Source of the DNA: an uncultured Bacillota bacterium
Lineage (GTDB): Bacteria > Bacillota_I > Bacilli_A > RFN20 > CAG-826
Assembly: GCA_949298295.1 (NCBI GenBank)
Contig: CASFWS010000038.1
Span: 1 to 8,353 of the forward strand
DNA length: 8,353 bases
Reading direction: 5' to 3'
In this document: positions 1 to 5,911 of the stretch, piece by piece
Layout: each line of letters opens with the position of its first letter
Numbering within the stretch: the first letter of the stretch is position 1
Position numbers and translations under genes: made by a program
The notes under the pieces: model-generated
Told to the model about the DNA's origin: nothing
What the model saw: the letters and a program-made list of their open reading frames with translations, nothing else
Database searches by the model: none

Positions 1-1081
1 CGAAGGCCCCGCCCTTGATGGCCCGGATGCCTTCGCAGATGGCGATGGTGCCGGCTTGGAAAGCCTTCTGCTCGAAGACGCCCATCGGCCCGTTCCAGAA
101 GACGAGGCGGGCTTTCTTGAGCTCGCTCTTGTACATCTCGGCGGTCTTCGGGCCGATGTCGCAGCCTTCGTAGCCATCCGGGATGTCCCCTTCGATTGTC
201 TTGATGAGACGGTCGCTAGTCTCCTCGAAATGGTCGGTCACGACGCTATCGACGGGGAGGAGAAGGCGGCCCTTGGCCTCTTCGTAGCACTTCTTGGCAT
301 AGTCGAGCTGGTCGTCTTCGACCGGGGAGGCGCCGACCTTTTCGCCGAGGGCCTTCTTGAAGGTATAAGCCATGGCCCCGCCGATGAGGATTTTGTCACA
401 CTTCCTAAGGAGGCTATCGATGACCTTGATTTTGTCGGACACCTTGAAGCCGCCGAGGACGGCGACGTAGGGGCGGTCATTTTCGCTCGGCTCGACGCAG
501 CGGCTTAGGTTCTCGACTTCCTTGAGCATGAGGTAGCCGAGGGCAACGGGCTTGCCTTCCGCCTTCATAACCGTCGGGACGCCGACGGTCGAGGCGTGGG
601 CCCGGTGGGCGCTTCCGAAGGCGTCCATCACGTAGACGTCGGCAAGGGAGGCCCACTCCTTAGCGAGCTCTTCGTTGTTCTTTTCCTCGCCCTTTTCGTA
701 GCGGGTGTTCTGAACGAGGAGGATTTCCCCGTCCTTGAGCCCTTCCACCGCTTTTTGGAGTTCCTCGCCGCGGGTGGCCGGGCAGAAAGAGACCTTGACG
801 CCGGGCAAAAGCTCAGCAAGGGCCTTCGCGACCGGGGCCATGTCGTTGGCCTTCTTCATTTCCTCGATCTTGGCGGGATCAGGTTCCTTCCACTTGATCT
901 TCCCAAGGTGGGACATGAGGATGAGCCTCGAATCGCCTTCGAGAAGCTTCTTGATGGTCGGAAGGGCGGCGACGATGCGGTTGTTGTCGCGGATGACGCC
1001 GTTTTTCTGCGGGACGTTGAAATCGACCCGGACATAGACCTTCTTGCCTTTGAGGTCCTTGAGATTGTCGACAGTAAGCAT
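1..1081 (-). CDS. pgk: Phosphoglycerate kinase, C-terminal end cut off by window edge
   Basis: Glycolytic enzyme of the cytosol that transfers the acyl phosphate of 1,3-bisphosphoglycerate to ADP, giving 3-phosphoglycerate and ATP. I read 360 residues from the ATG at 1081-1079; the family is about 390-400 residues, so only the last 30-40 are missing. The N-domain carries the RVDFNVP motif (residues 18-24), MSHLG (56-60), QNTRYE (124-129) and DAFGSAHRAHAS (153-164). The C-domain carries GGFKVSDKI (210-218), GGAMAYTF (234-241) and WNGPMGVFE (329-337). The 3-phosphoglycerate-binding Arg after SHLG (human R65) is Lys61 here, a conservative change. The usual Ala/Ser in GG[A/S]KV is Phe212, which is odd because that residue lines the adenine pocket. 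An AGGAG lies 11 nt before the start. The gene follows gap but is separated from it by a terminator and has its own candidate promoter. The identification is secure. Confidence 0.97.
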   Translation of the reverse strand, partial: MLTVDNLKDLKGKKVYVRVDFNVPQKNGVIRDNNRIVAALPTIKKLLEGDSRLILMSHLGKIKWKEPDPAKIEEMKKANDMAPVAKALAELLPGVKVSFCPATRGEELQKAVEGLKDGEILLVQNTRYEKGEEKNNEELAKEWASLADVYVMDAFGSAHRAHASTVGVPTVMKAEGKPVALGYLMLKEVENLSRCVEPSENDRPYVAVLGGFKVSDKIKVIDSLLRKCDKILIGGAMAYTFKKALGEKVGASPVEDDQLDYAKKCYEEAKGRLLLPVDSVVTDHFEETSDRLIKTIEGDIPDGYEGCDIGPKTAEMYKSELKKARLVFWNGPMGVFEQKAFQAGTIAICEGIRAIKGGAF

Positions 1082-1113
1082 GCAGTTGTCTTCTCCTTTT
1101 TGCTTGCGAATGA

Positions 1114-1122
1114 ATTCTAGCA
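1114..1122 (-). promoter_or_regulatory. Candidate pgk promoter (extended -10)
   Basis: On the minus strand TGCTAGAAT forms an extended -10 element (TGn followed by TAGAAT, 5/6 to consensus). It sits between the gap terminator and the pgk start, about 33 nt upstream of the ATG. No good -35 is visible: the best hexamer at 18-bp spacing is TTCCAA (3/6), but extended -10 promoters often do without one. Its position right after a strong terminator is the main argument that it is real. This is an inference from motif and position. Confidence 0.45.
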
Positions 1123-1140
1123 CGTAGCGGGCAATCGTTG

Positions 1141-1164
1141 GAAAAAGGGACCCCGAAGGGTCCC
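1141..1164 (-). terminator. Rho-independent terminator of gap
   Basis: In the direction of transcription the sequence is GGGACCC (1164-1158), loop TTCG (1157-1154), GGGTCCC (1153-1147), then TTTTT (1146-1142). This is a perfect 7-bp GC-rich stem with the very stable UUCG tetraloop and a U-tract, starting 17 bases after the gap stop codon. It should end most gap transcripts before pgk. Confidence 0.93.
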
Positions 1165-1180
1165 TCTTAAGAGACGCAGA

Positions 1181-2239
1181 TTACTTGCAGCCGAGAACCT
1201 TGCCGTAGATGCCGGCGAGGCGAATGTACTGGCAGGTGAACGAGAACTCGTTGTCGTACCAGCTGACGACCTTGACGTGCTCGTCGCCTTCGGGGGTGTC
1301 GAAGACGACGGTCTGGGTGGCGTCGAAGATCGAGCCTTCGGTCCGGCCGATGATGTCGCTGGAGACGATTTCGTCTTCGGTGTAGCCGAGGACGTCCTTA
1401 AGGGTGGTCTCGGAAGCTTCCTTCAAAGCGGCATTGATCTCTTCCTTGGTCGTCTTCTTGCCGAGGACGAGGGAGAGGTCGACGAGGGAGCCGGCGGGAA
1501 CCGGGACCCGGATGGCGCCGCCCATGAGACGGCCCTTGAGCTCAGGGACGACGAGGTTGATGGCCTTCGCCGCGCCGGTGCTCGTCGGGACGATGTTGGA
1601 AGCCGCCGCCCGGCCGCGCCGGAGGTTGCCCTTGGCGAGGTCGAGGATGGTCTGGTCATTGGTGTAGGCGTGGACGGTCGTCATGAAGCCGCCCTTGATG
1701 CCGTACTTGTCCTGAAGGACGCGGACGACCGGAGCAAGGCAGTTGGTCGTGCAGCTGCCGCCGCTGATGATGGTCATGTCCTTCGTGAGCTTATCGGTGT
1801 TGACGCCGTAAACGAAGGTCGGGATGTCCTTGCTGCTCGAGGGAGCCGAGATGATGACGCCCTTCGCGCCGTTATGGAGGTGGACGTCCCCGTCTTCGTG
1901 GCTCTTGAGGCGGCCGGTGCACTCGAGGACGATGTCAACCCCGTACTCGCTCCACTTGAGGTCGTGGGGATCCTTCTTGCCGAGAACCGGGATCTTGACG
2001 CCCTTGAATTCGATGTAGTTCTCGAGGACCTTGCCCTCTTCGTCCTTCGTGACGACGCCCTTGATGTCGTCGACGTGCCAGCTCCCCTGGGTGGTGTCGT
2101 ACTTGAGGAGGTAGGCGAGGGTCTTGGCATCGACGAGGTCATTGATGGCGACGACTTCGAAGCCGCCGACTTCGTAGGCCCTCCGGAAAGCGAGCCGGCC
2201 AATGCGGCCGAACCCATTGATCGCGAGTTTGATTGACAT
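1181..2239 (-). CDS. gap: Glyceraldehyde-3-phosphate dehydrogenase (phosphorylating)
   Basis: Tetrameric cytosolic enzyme that oxidises glyceraldehyde 3-phosphate with NAD+ and phosphate to 1,3-bisphosphoglycerate, the substrate of Pgk encoded next to it. The Rossmann motif NGFGRIGR is at residues 8-15, with Asp34 in the position that binds the adenosine ribose and favours NAD over NADP. The catalytic Cys163 is in SCTTNCLAP, the catalytic base His190 in TTVHAYT, and Arg244 in GGAIRVPVP. WYDNEF is at 327-332. The protein has 352 residues, somewhat longer than the usual 330-340. The residue before the SCTT core is Gly161 where Ala is usual, and the nucleotide-side LDLP motif reads LDLA. I chose the ATG at 2239, giving MSIKLAINGFG, because a perfect AAGGAGG (2257-2251) lies 11 nt upstream. 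An in-frame ATG at 2269 would put that site inside the coding region. It has its own promoter and terminator and looks monocistronic. Confidence 0.97.
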   Translation of the reverse strand: MSIKLAINGFGRIGRLAFRRAYEVGGFEVVAINDLVDAKTLAYLLKYDTTQGSWHVDDIKGVVTKDEEGKVLENYIEFKGVKIPVLGKKDPHDLKWSEYGVDIVLECTGRLKSHEDGDVHLHNGAKGVIISAPSSSKDIPTFVYGVNTDKLTKDMTIISGGSCTTNCLAPVVRVLQDKYGIKGGFMTTVHAYTNDQTILDLAKGNLRRGRAAASNIVPTSTGAAKAINLVVPELKGRLMGGAIRVPVPAGSLVDLSLVLGKKTTKEEINAALKEASETTLKDVLGYTEDEIVSSDIIGRTEGSIFDATQTVVFDTPEGDEHVKVVSWYDNEFSFTCQYIRLAGIYGKVLGCK

Positions 2240-2273
2240 TTCGATTATGTCCTCCTTATGAAACCGCAAAAAG

Positions 2274-2302
2274 ATTATAGGCCAACCCCATCCTATTGAG
2301 AA
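2274..2302 (-). promoter_or_regulatory. Candidate gap promoter
   Basis: A perfect -10 hexamer TATAAT (2279-2274) is preceded at 17-bp spacing by TTCTCA (2302-2297), 4/6 to the -35 consensus TTGACA. This would start transcription near 2267, giving a 5' leader of about 28 nt that contains the AAGGAGG ribosome binding site. It is the best sigma-A-type promoter in the window, as expected for a highly expressed glycolytic gene. Confidence 0.7.
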
Positions 2303-2308
2303 GCATTT

Positions 2309-2350
2309 ACCGATTTAGCGGTTTTTTGCCTTAGCCTATGGCTAATCGGT
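2309..2350 (-). repeat. Inverted repeat upstream of gap promoter, possible operator or switch hairpin
   Basis: ACCGATTAGC (2350-2341) is matched by the inverted GCTAAATCGGT (2319-2309), perfect apart from one extra A. The arms are separated by 21 bp, and their centres are about 31-32 bp apart, close to three helical turns. Within the gap a second, compact hairpin TTAGCC-ATA-GGCTAA (2345-2331) shares part of the upstream arm, so the two foldings exclude each other in RNA. The downstream arm ends just before the -35 of gap, centred near -47 from the predicted start. That position suits an activator or a repressor site. No T-tract follows, so it does not look like an ordinary terminator. The function is inferred only. 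Confidence 0.45.
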
Positions 2351-2372
2351 CATCAGCTAGGACAGGGAAAGA

Positions 2373-2390
2373 CCCAAAAGGGGAATTGGG
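2373..2390 (-). terminator. Weak terminator-like hairpin after the XRE gene
   Basis: Three bases after the XRE stop codon the transcript would read CCCAA (2390-2386), an 8-nt loop, TTGGG (2377-2373), then TCTTTCC. The stem is only 5 bp and the U-run is interrupted, so termination would be partial at best. It is listed because it is the only candidate end for the long uvrA-to-XRE transcription unit. Read-through into gap is quite possible. Confidence 0.25.
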
Positions 2391-2393
2391 GCG

Positions 2394-2618
2394 TCAAAGT
2401 CCCTCGAGGAGCTTGCCCGGGTCGACGTGGAGGGCCAAGGCGATCCGCCGGAGGGTCAATGAGGAAGGGTTCCGCTTCCCCCGTTCGAGGTCGCTTAGGT
2501 AGCTCTTTGAGACCCCGCTTTCGATGGCCAGCTCCAGCTGGCTCATCTTCCTTTCCTTCCTTAGATAGGCAATGCGGGCCCCGAGGAAGAGGAGGAAGCC
2601 TTCCCGGAAGCTAGGCAT
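2394..2618 (-). CDS. Small XRE-family HTH transcriptional regulator
   Basis: A 74-residue protein made almost entirely of one Cro/C1-type helix-turn-helix domain. The helix pair MSQLELAIESGVSKSYLSDLERGKRNPS spans about residues 25-52. The pattern S26-Q27-x-x-L-A and the recognition stretch VSKSYLSDLERGKR are typical of XRE repressors, followed by the usual helix ending in VDPGKLL. There is no effector or oligomerisation domain, so it probably acts as a dimer. The ATG at 2618 overlaps the whiA stop by 8 nt (ATGCCTAG) and has GGAGG (2631-2627) 8 nt upstream, so it is co-transcribed and probably translationally coupled with whiA. It ends in TGA. Its DNA target is unknown. The inverted repeat just downstream, in front of gap, is an obvious candidate site. 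It lies where clpP and the gap repressor cggR are found in lactobacilli, but is not related to CggR, which is a much larger SorC-family protein. Confidence 0.88.
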   Translation of the reverse strand: MPSFREGFLLFLGARIAYLRKERKMSQLELAIESGVSKSYLSDLERGKRNPSSLTLRRIALALHVDPGKLLEGL

Positions 2619-3552
2619 CGCCCTTGCCTCCGAAGTCCTCGAGGAGCTTCCTGAAGAGATGGTTGACGTTGCTTTTGCTCACCGTCGTCCCCGTCTTCTC
2701 CCCGAGCAGCTTGGCAAGCTCATTCATCGAGGCATCGGGATTGGCCTTCCGGAGGGCAACGAGAACGGCCAGCTTGGGGTTGTTCGATAGGTATAGGGGG
2801 TTTCGGGAAGCCCGCTCGATGGCCTTAAGCTGCCTTTCCCCCGCCTCGTAGCTCCGCCGGTAATTCGCGCCATCGAGATTGGAGAAACGGTTGGAAATCG
2901 CCGCAAATTCGCGGTCGACCCGCGCGTTTTCGAAGCGGAGGCAGCTTTCTTGGGCCCCGATGAAGACGAGGAAGTCGCTGATCGAGGAGCTTTTCTTAAG
3001 GTAAAGGACGTCCTTCCGCCCCCGCTTCGTCATCTTGAACGGGAAACGGGGACCGGCCCTTTGAAGAAGGCGGAGGAGGGAGGAGGACTCTTCCCGGGGG
3101 GCGCTGATCTCGAGGTGGTAGTTGCTGCTCCGCGGGGAGGAGACGGAACCGCTCGCGAGGAAGGCCCCGGCAAGATAGGCCGCCTCCTTTTTCTCGTCGC
3201 TTACGAAAGAGGGGTCGATTTCGCCTTCTTCCGGGAGAAGAAGGGAAGCCCGACGCCCCCCTTCGTCGTCGAGGATAACCTTGTAAAGGAGGCGCGAAAG
3301 GTAGCCCTTTCCCCGGACGTAGGCAAAGCGGGCCCGCTCATCGAAGGCTTCCCGGATCCGCTCGTAAAGGGCCCGGGCGATCTGGGCGTGCTCGCTATAG
3401 AAGACGACGGCACCGCCCTCCCGCTTGCCGCGTAGGCGGAAATAGGAGGAAAGAAGAGAAAGGGAAGGGTCCTTCCCCCGAGGCAGGGAAGCGCATTCCT
3501 CCTTGGCGTATTCGGCAAAGGAATAAGGGGCATCAACGACCATAGTGGCCAT
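2611..3552 (-). CDS. whiA: WhiA, DNA-binding cell-division/sporulation-type regulator
   Basis: WhiA proteins combine an inactive LAGLIDADG homing-endonuclease fold with a C-terminal helix-turn-helix. In actinobacteria they control sporulation genes and in Bacillus they affect cell division and chromosome segregation. This copy has 313 residues, the normal size. An N-terminal domain (about 10-110) is followed by the endonuclease-like domain with YLAGAFLASGSVSSP (126-140) and YHLEIS (145-150), then YLKKSSSISDFLVFIGA (184-200) and NRFSNLDGAN (221-230). The HTH near 260-306 contains NPDASMNELAKLLG and VSKSNVNHLFRKL. I chose the ATG at 3552 (MATMVVDAP) because AGGAG (3564-3560) lies 7 nt upstream; the second ATG at 3543 would be 16 nt away. 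It overlaps the rapZ end by 20 nt. Elsewhere in Bacilli, yvcK normally sits between rapZ and whiA; here there is no room for it. The stop is TAG. Confidence 0.95.
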   Translation of the reverse strand: MATMVVDAPYSFAEYAKEECASLPRGKDPSLSLLSSYFRLRGKREGGAVVFYSEHAQIARALYERIREAFDERARFAYVRGKGYLSRLLYKVILDDEGGRRASLLLPEEGEIDPSFVSDEKKEAAYLAGAFLASGSVSSPRSSNYHLEISAPREESSSLLRLLQRAGPRFPFKMTKRGRKDVLYLKKSSSISDFLVFIGAQESCLRFENARVDREFAAISNRFSNLDGANYRRSYEAGERQLKAIERASRNPLYLSNNPKLAVLVALRKANPDASMNELAKLLGEKTGTTVSKSNVNHLFRKLLEDFGGKGDA

Positions 3553-4384
3553 GGCGCTTCTCCTCGCGGTGGAAGAGAAGGCTCTTGCCCTCCTTGAAGC
3601 ATTCGTGGAGGCGGGAGGCGAAATAGACGCTCCGGTGCTGCCCGCCCGAGCAGCCGACGGCAAAGACGACGAGGCGCCTCCCGTCGCGGAGCGCCGATTG
3701 GTAGGAAAGATGGGCCGCTTCCTCGGCCATCTTCATGAACTCCGAGGAGAGAGGGTCTTCCTCGATGTAGGAGCGGACCGCCTGGTCGAGGCCGGAGAGG
3801 GGCCGAAGTTCTTCGACCCAATAGGGGTTTTTGACCATCCGGGCGTCGAGGACGACGTCGGCGTCGAGGGGTAGGCCGTACTGGAAGCCGAAGCTCTCGA
3901 AAAGGATGGTCGGGCCCTTCTCCCCGACGAGGGCGGAGAGGCGGTCCTTCAGCTCGACGTTCGAGAGGAAGGAAGTGTCGATGACGTAATCGAAGGAAGG
4001 GCGGCACGCCTCGAAGGCCGCCTGGTCGCGGTCGAGGCATTCTTCCTTCGAAAGGCCCTTGGCTTCGAGAGGATGGGTGTGGCGGGTCAACCGATAGCGC
4101 CGCCGCAGCTCCTCCCGCCCGGCCGTCAGCCCGATCGCCAGCAGCTCGAAGCGGCTGTCTTTGGAAACGATATCCACCGCTTTCCGCAAATCGACGATCG
4201 GCACGGAAACGGCCATCTTCGAATAGACCTGCGGGTGGTTCAGGATAAGGAGAAGGAGGGAGGGCAAAAGCTCGCCGGGCAGATCCATGATCGTTCGATA
4301 GCCCTGCTCCTCTAAGGAAAGAAGGGCCGTCGTCTTCCCGGCCCCGAGAAGGCCCGAAAGGAGGACGATTTTCAGTTTATCCAT
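3533..4384 (-). CDS. rapZ: RapZ/YvcJ-type nucleotide-binding protein
   Basis: P-loop nucleotide-binding protein. The E. coli member is an RNA adaptor that senses glucosamine-6-phosphate and directs decay of the sRNA GlmZ. The Bacillus member YvcJ hydrolyses GTP/ATP and affects competence. The 283-residue length is normal for the family. The Walker A motif GLLGAGKT is at residues 11-18 (the family more often ends in GKS) and a Walker B-like IVDLR at 63-67. Family landmarks include YVIDTSFL (133-140), ESFGFQYGLPLDADVVLDAR (163-182), NPYWVEELRPLSG (186-198) and the C-terminal GCSGGQHRSV (244-253). Its ATG overlaps the trxB stop by 8 nt (ATGGATAA) and has GGAGG (4396-4392) upstream. The stop is TGA. 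The C-terminal domain, which binds RNA and metabolite in E. coli, is intact, but the RNA target in this organism is unknown. Confidence 0.96.
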   Translation of the reverse strand: MDKLKIVLLSGLLGAGKTTALLSLEEQGYRTIMDLPGELLPSLLLLILNHPQVYSKMAVSVPIVDLRKAVDIVSKDSRFELLAIGLTAGREELRRRYRLTRHTHPLEAKGLSKEECLDRDQAAFEACRPSFDYVIDTSFLSNVELKDRLSALVGEKGPTILFESFGFQYGLPLDADVVLDARMVKNPYWVEELRPLSGLDQAVRSYIEEDPLSSEFMKMAEEAAHLSYQSALRDGRRLVVFAVGCSGGQHRSVYFASRLHECFKEGKSLLFHREEKRHGHYGR

Positions 4385-5267
4385 GCTTTTTCCTCCGGAG
4401 ATAGGCGGCCAAGGCGTTCGCGGCTATCGCCCCGTCGCTCAAGGCGGTGACGACCTGCCGGAGCCCTTTCCTCACGATGTCCCCGGCCCCATAAAGCCCC
4501 TCGATGGAGGTTGCCATCGTCTCGTCGACGAGCAAAAAGCCCTTCTCTTCCTTGACGCTAAGCCCCGATAGGAAGGCAAGGGCGCTCCTTTCGCCATAAA
4601 GGGGGAAGACGGCTTGGACTCGAATTTCCTTTTCCTTCCCATCGATCTTCGCGGCCGCGAGGATTCCCCCGCCTTCTTCCCTGAGGGAAAGGATCTCCGC
4701 CCGGAAAAGGCGCTCGACGTTACCGGGGAAGGCTTTCCCGTCGCTTTCCCCTTTCGAAAGGAAATAGACCTTCGAGCAGATCGAGGAAAGGTAGGAGGCC
4801 TCTTCCTCGGCCCGCCCCCCTTCTCCATAAACGAGGACTTCCTTTCCCCGGAAAAGAGGGCCGTCGCACGTCGCGCAATAGGAAATCCCGCGCCCGCGGA
4901 GTTCTTTTTCTCCGGGCAGGAGAGGTTCATAGACGAAGCCCGTGGCAACGAGCACCGCTTGGACCCGGTAGTCCTCGACATCGGAATGGACAAGGAAGAA
5001 GCCGTCCTCTTTCCGCACCGAAAGGACCTCGCCGTAAGAGGCTTCGACGCCGCTAGCCTCCGCGCTCTTGGAAAGGGCAAGGGCCAGCTGATATCCGGGG
5101 AGTGGCAAAAAGCCCGGCATGTTGGCGATTTCGTGGATGTTATTGAGCTTTCCGCCCGGGGCGCCCCTATCGAGCAAGGCAAAGGAAACCCCGGCCCTTT
5201 TGAGGTAGATGGAGGCCGCTAGCCCGGCCGGGCCGGCCCCGATGATCAATGCATCAAGCTCCACCAT
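4377..5267 (-). CDS. trxB: Thioredoxin reductase-like FAD flavoprotein lacking the NADPH-phosphate motif
   Basis: Low-molecular-weight thioredoxin reductases pass electrons from NADPH through FAD and a CxxC disulfide to thioredoxin in the cytosol. The FAD-binding GAGPAG is at residues 10-15, the redox-active CATC at 131-134 (in the canonical CATCDG), and the C-terminal FAD motif YGAGDI at 259-264 with RQVVTALSDGAIAA at 270-283. At 296 residues it is slightly short. The pyridine-nucleotide half is divergent: the usual GGGDSAxEEA reads GEGGRAEEEA (148-157), and the HRRxxxRA motif that grips the NADPH 2'-phosphate is replaced by a stretch with only Lys171 and Lys178 (about 168-181). NADPH use is therefore doubtful; NADH, reduced ferredoxin or another donor is possible. 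GGAGGTG (5282-5276) sits 8 nt before the ATG, within the preceding gene, overlapping it by 22 nt. Membership of the TrxB group is secure, the reductant is not. Confidence 0.9.
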   Translation of the reverse strand: MVELDALIIGAGPAGLAASIYLKRAGVSFALLDRGAPGGKLNNIHEIANMPGFLPLPGYQLALALSKSAEASGVEASYGEVLSVRKEDGFFLVHSDVEDYRVQAVLVATGFVYEPLLPGEKELRGRGISYCATCDGPLFRGKEVLVYGEGGRAEEEASYLSSICSKVYFLSKGESDGKAFPGNVERLFRAEILSLREEGGGILAAAKIDGKEKEIRVQAVFPLYGERSALAFLSGLSVKEEKGFLLVDETMATSIEGLYGAGDIVRKGLRQVVTALSDGAIAANALAAYLRRKKHG

Positions 5268-5911
5268 GAAGAAAGCACCTCCGGCAAATCTTTATAGGAA
5301 TCGACGTAGCCTTCCGGCTCGAGCCCTTCCGGGATCGAGCGCGGGTAAAAGCGGACGAGGAAGGCCGGGATCCCGGCGTTATGGGCGGTTAGGAGATCGT
5401 AAGAGGAGTCGCCGAGGTAGGCGGCATCTTCCTTCTGCGCCCCGAGGAGGGCAAGGATCTTATAGACCCCGGACGGATCGGGCTTCATCGGGGCGTCGCC
5501 TCCGGCCACGACGGCGTCGAAGCAAGGGGCGATGCCCTCTTTTTCGAGGGCCATGAGGGCCTGCTCGCGGCGCTTGTTGGTGTGAAGAGCCAGCCGGCAC
5601 CCCTTTTCCTTGAGGGCAAAAAGAGTTTCCTTCTCCCCCGGGAAGAGGCTCGCTAGGGTTGGATAAAGGGGGACGGCTTCCTCGACGTAGATCCGCTCGA
5701 CCTCTTGGGGATCGCGGTCCGGGAAGCACTTCCGGCACGAATCGATGAGGGGCGGCCCCGAAAAGGCCTCGAGTTCCCGTAGAGTCAGCTTCCGGGAGGG
5801 ATCGAGCCGGGCGAAGACCCTTAGCCAGGTCGCGACGACAAGCAGCTCGCTATCGAGGCTCGTCCCATCCATGTCGAGGATGAGGAGTTTTCCGTCAAAG
5901 GGCCTGGACAG
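5246..5911 (-). CDS. HAD-superfamily phosphatase, PpaX/phosphoglycolate phosphatase-like, probable CTG start
   Basis: Haloacid-dehalogenase hydrolase with all four motifs in order: motif I DMDGT (residues 13-17, Asp nucleophile and Asp acid/base), motif II with the Thr of LALHTNK, motif III with the Lys of MKPDPSG, and motif IV YLGDSSYD, the Mg2+-binding acidic pair. An alpha-helical cap lies between motifs I and II, as in the phosphoglycolate phosphatase group. The 221-residue length fits PpaX (pyrophosphatase, 216 residues in B. subtilis), and its place directly after lgt is the same as ppaX in Bacillus. Its substrate could be pyrophosphate, phosphoglycolate or another small phosphate ester. 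No ATG, GTG or TTG lies just before motif I. The first in-frame ATG after the overlap is the Met inside motif I, and the nearest upstream one is over 200 bases away in lgt. CTG at 5911 has GGGAGG (5926-5921) 9 nt upstream, so I place the start there, overlapping lgt by 17 nt. Confidence 0.85.
   Translation of the reverse strand: MSRPFDGKLLILDMDGTSLDSELLVVATWLRVFARLDPSRKLTLRELEAFSGPPLIDSCRKCFPDRDPQEVERIYVEEAVPLYPTLASLFPGEKETLFALKEKGCRLALHTNKRREQALMALEKEGIAPCFDAVVAGGDAPMKPDPSGVYKILALLGAQKEDAAYLGDSSYDLLTAHNAGIPAFLVRFYPRSIPEGLEPEGYVDSYKDLPEVLSSWWSLMH

Noticed and set aside
56..1120. Two plus-strand open frames (56-508 and 596-1120)
   Set aside because: Both lie opposite pgk, which reads through the region without interruption on the minus strand and has all family motifs.
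1277..2236. Long open frame (319 codons) on the plus strand
   Set aside because: It is exactly antisense to gap, rich in Asp, Glu, Val and Ala as expected from the reverse reading of GC-rich codons, has no family motifs, and gap is certain.
2309..2330. Plus-strand terminator-like element ACCG-ATTTAG-CGGT followed by TTTTT
   Set aside because: The stem is only 4 bp and there is no plus-strand gene for it to terminate; the sequence is better seen as one arm of the inverted repeat before gap.
3531..3533. ATG overlapping the rapZ stop codon (TGATG) as whiA start
   Set aside because: This ATG is not in the whiA frame; the ATG at 3552 with a well-spaced AGGAG is.
3201..4040. Minus-strand open frame of 279 codons very rich in Pro and Arg
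   Set aside because: It is an alternative frame over rapZ and whiA, low in complexity, with no domain; both overlapped genes are certain.
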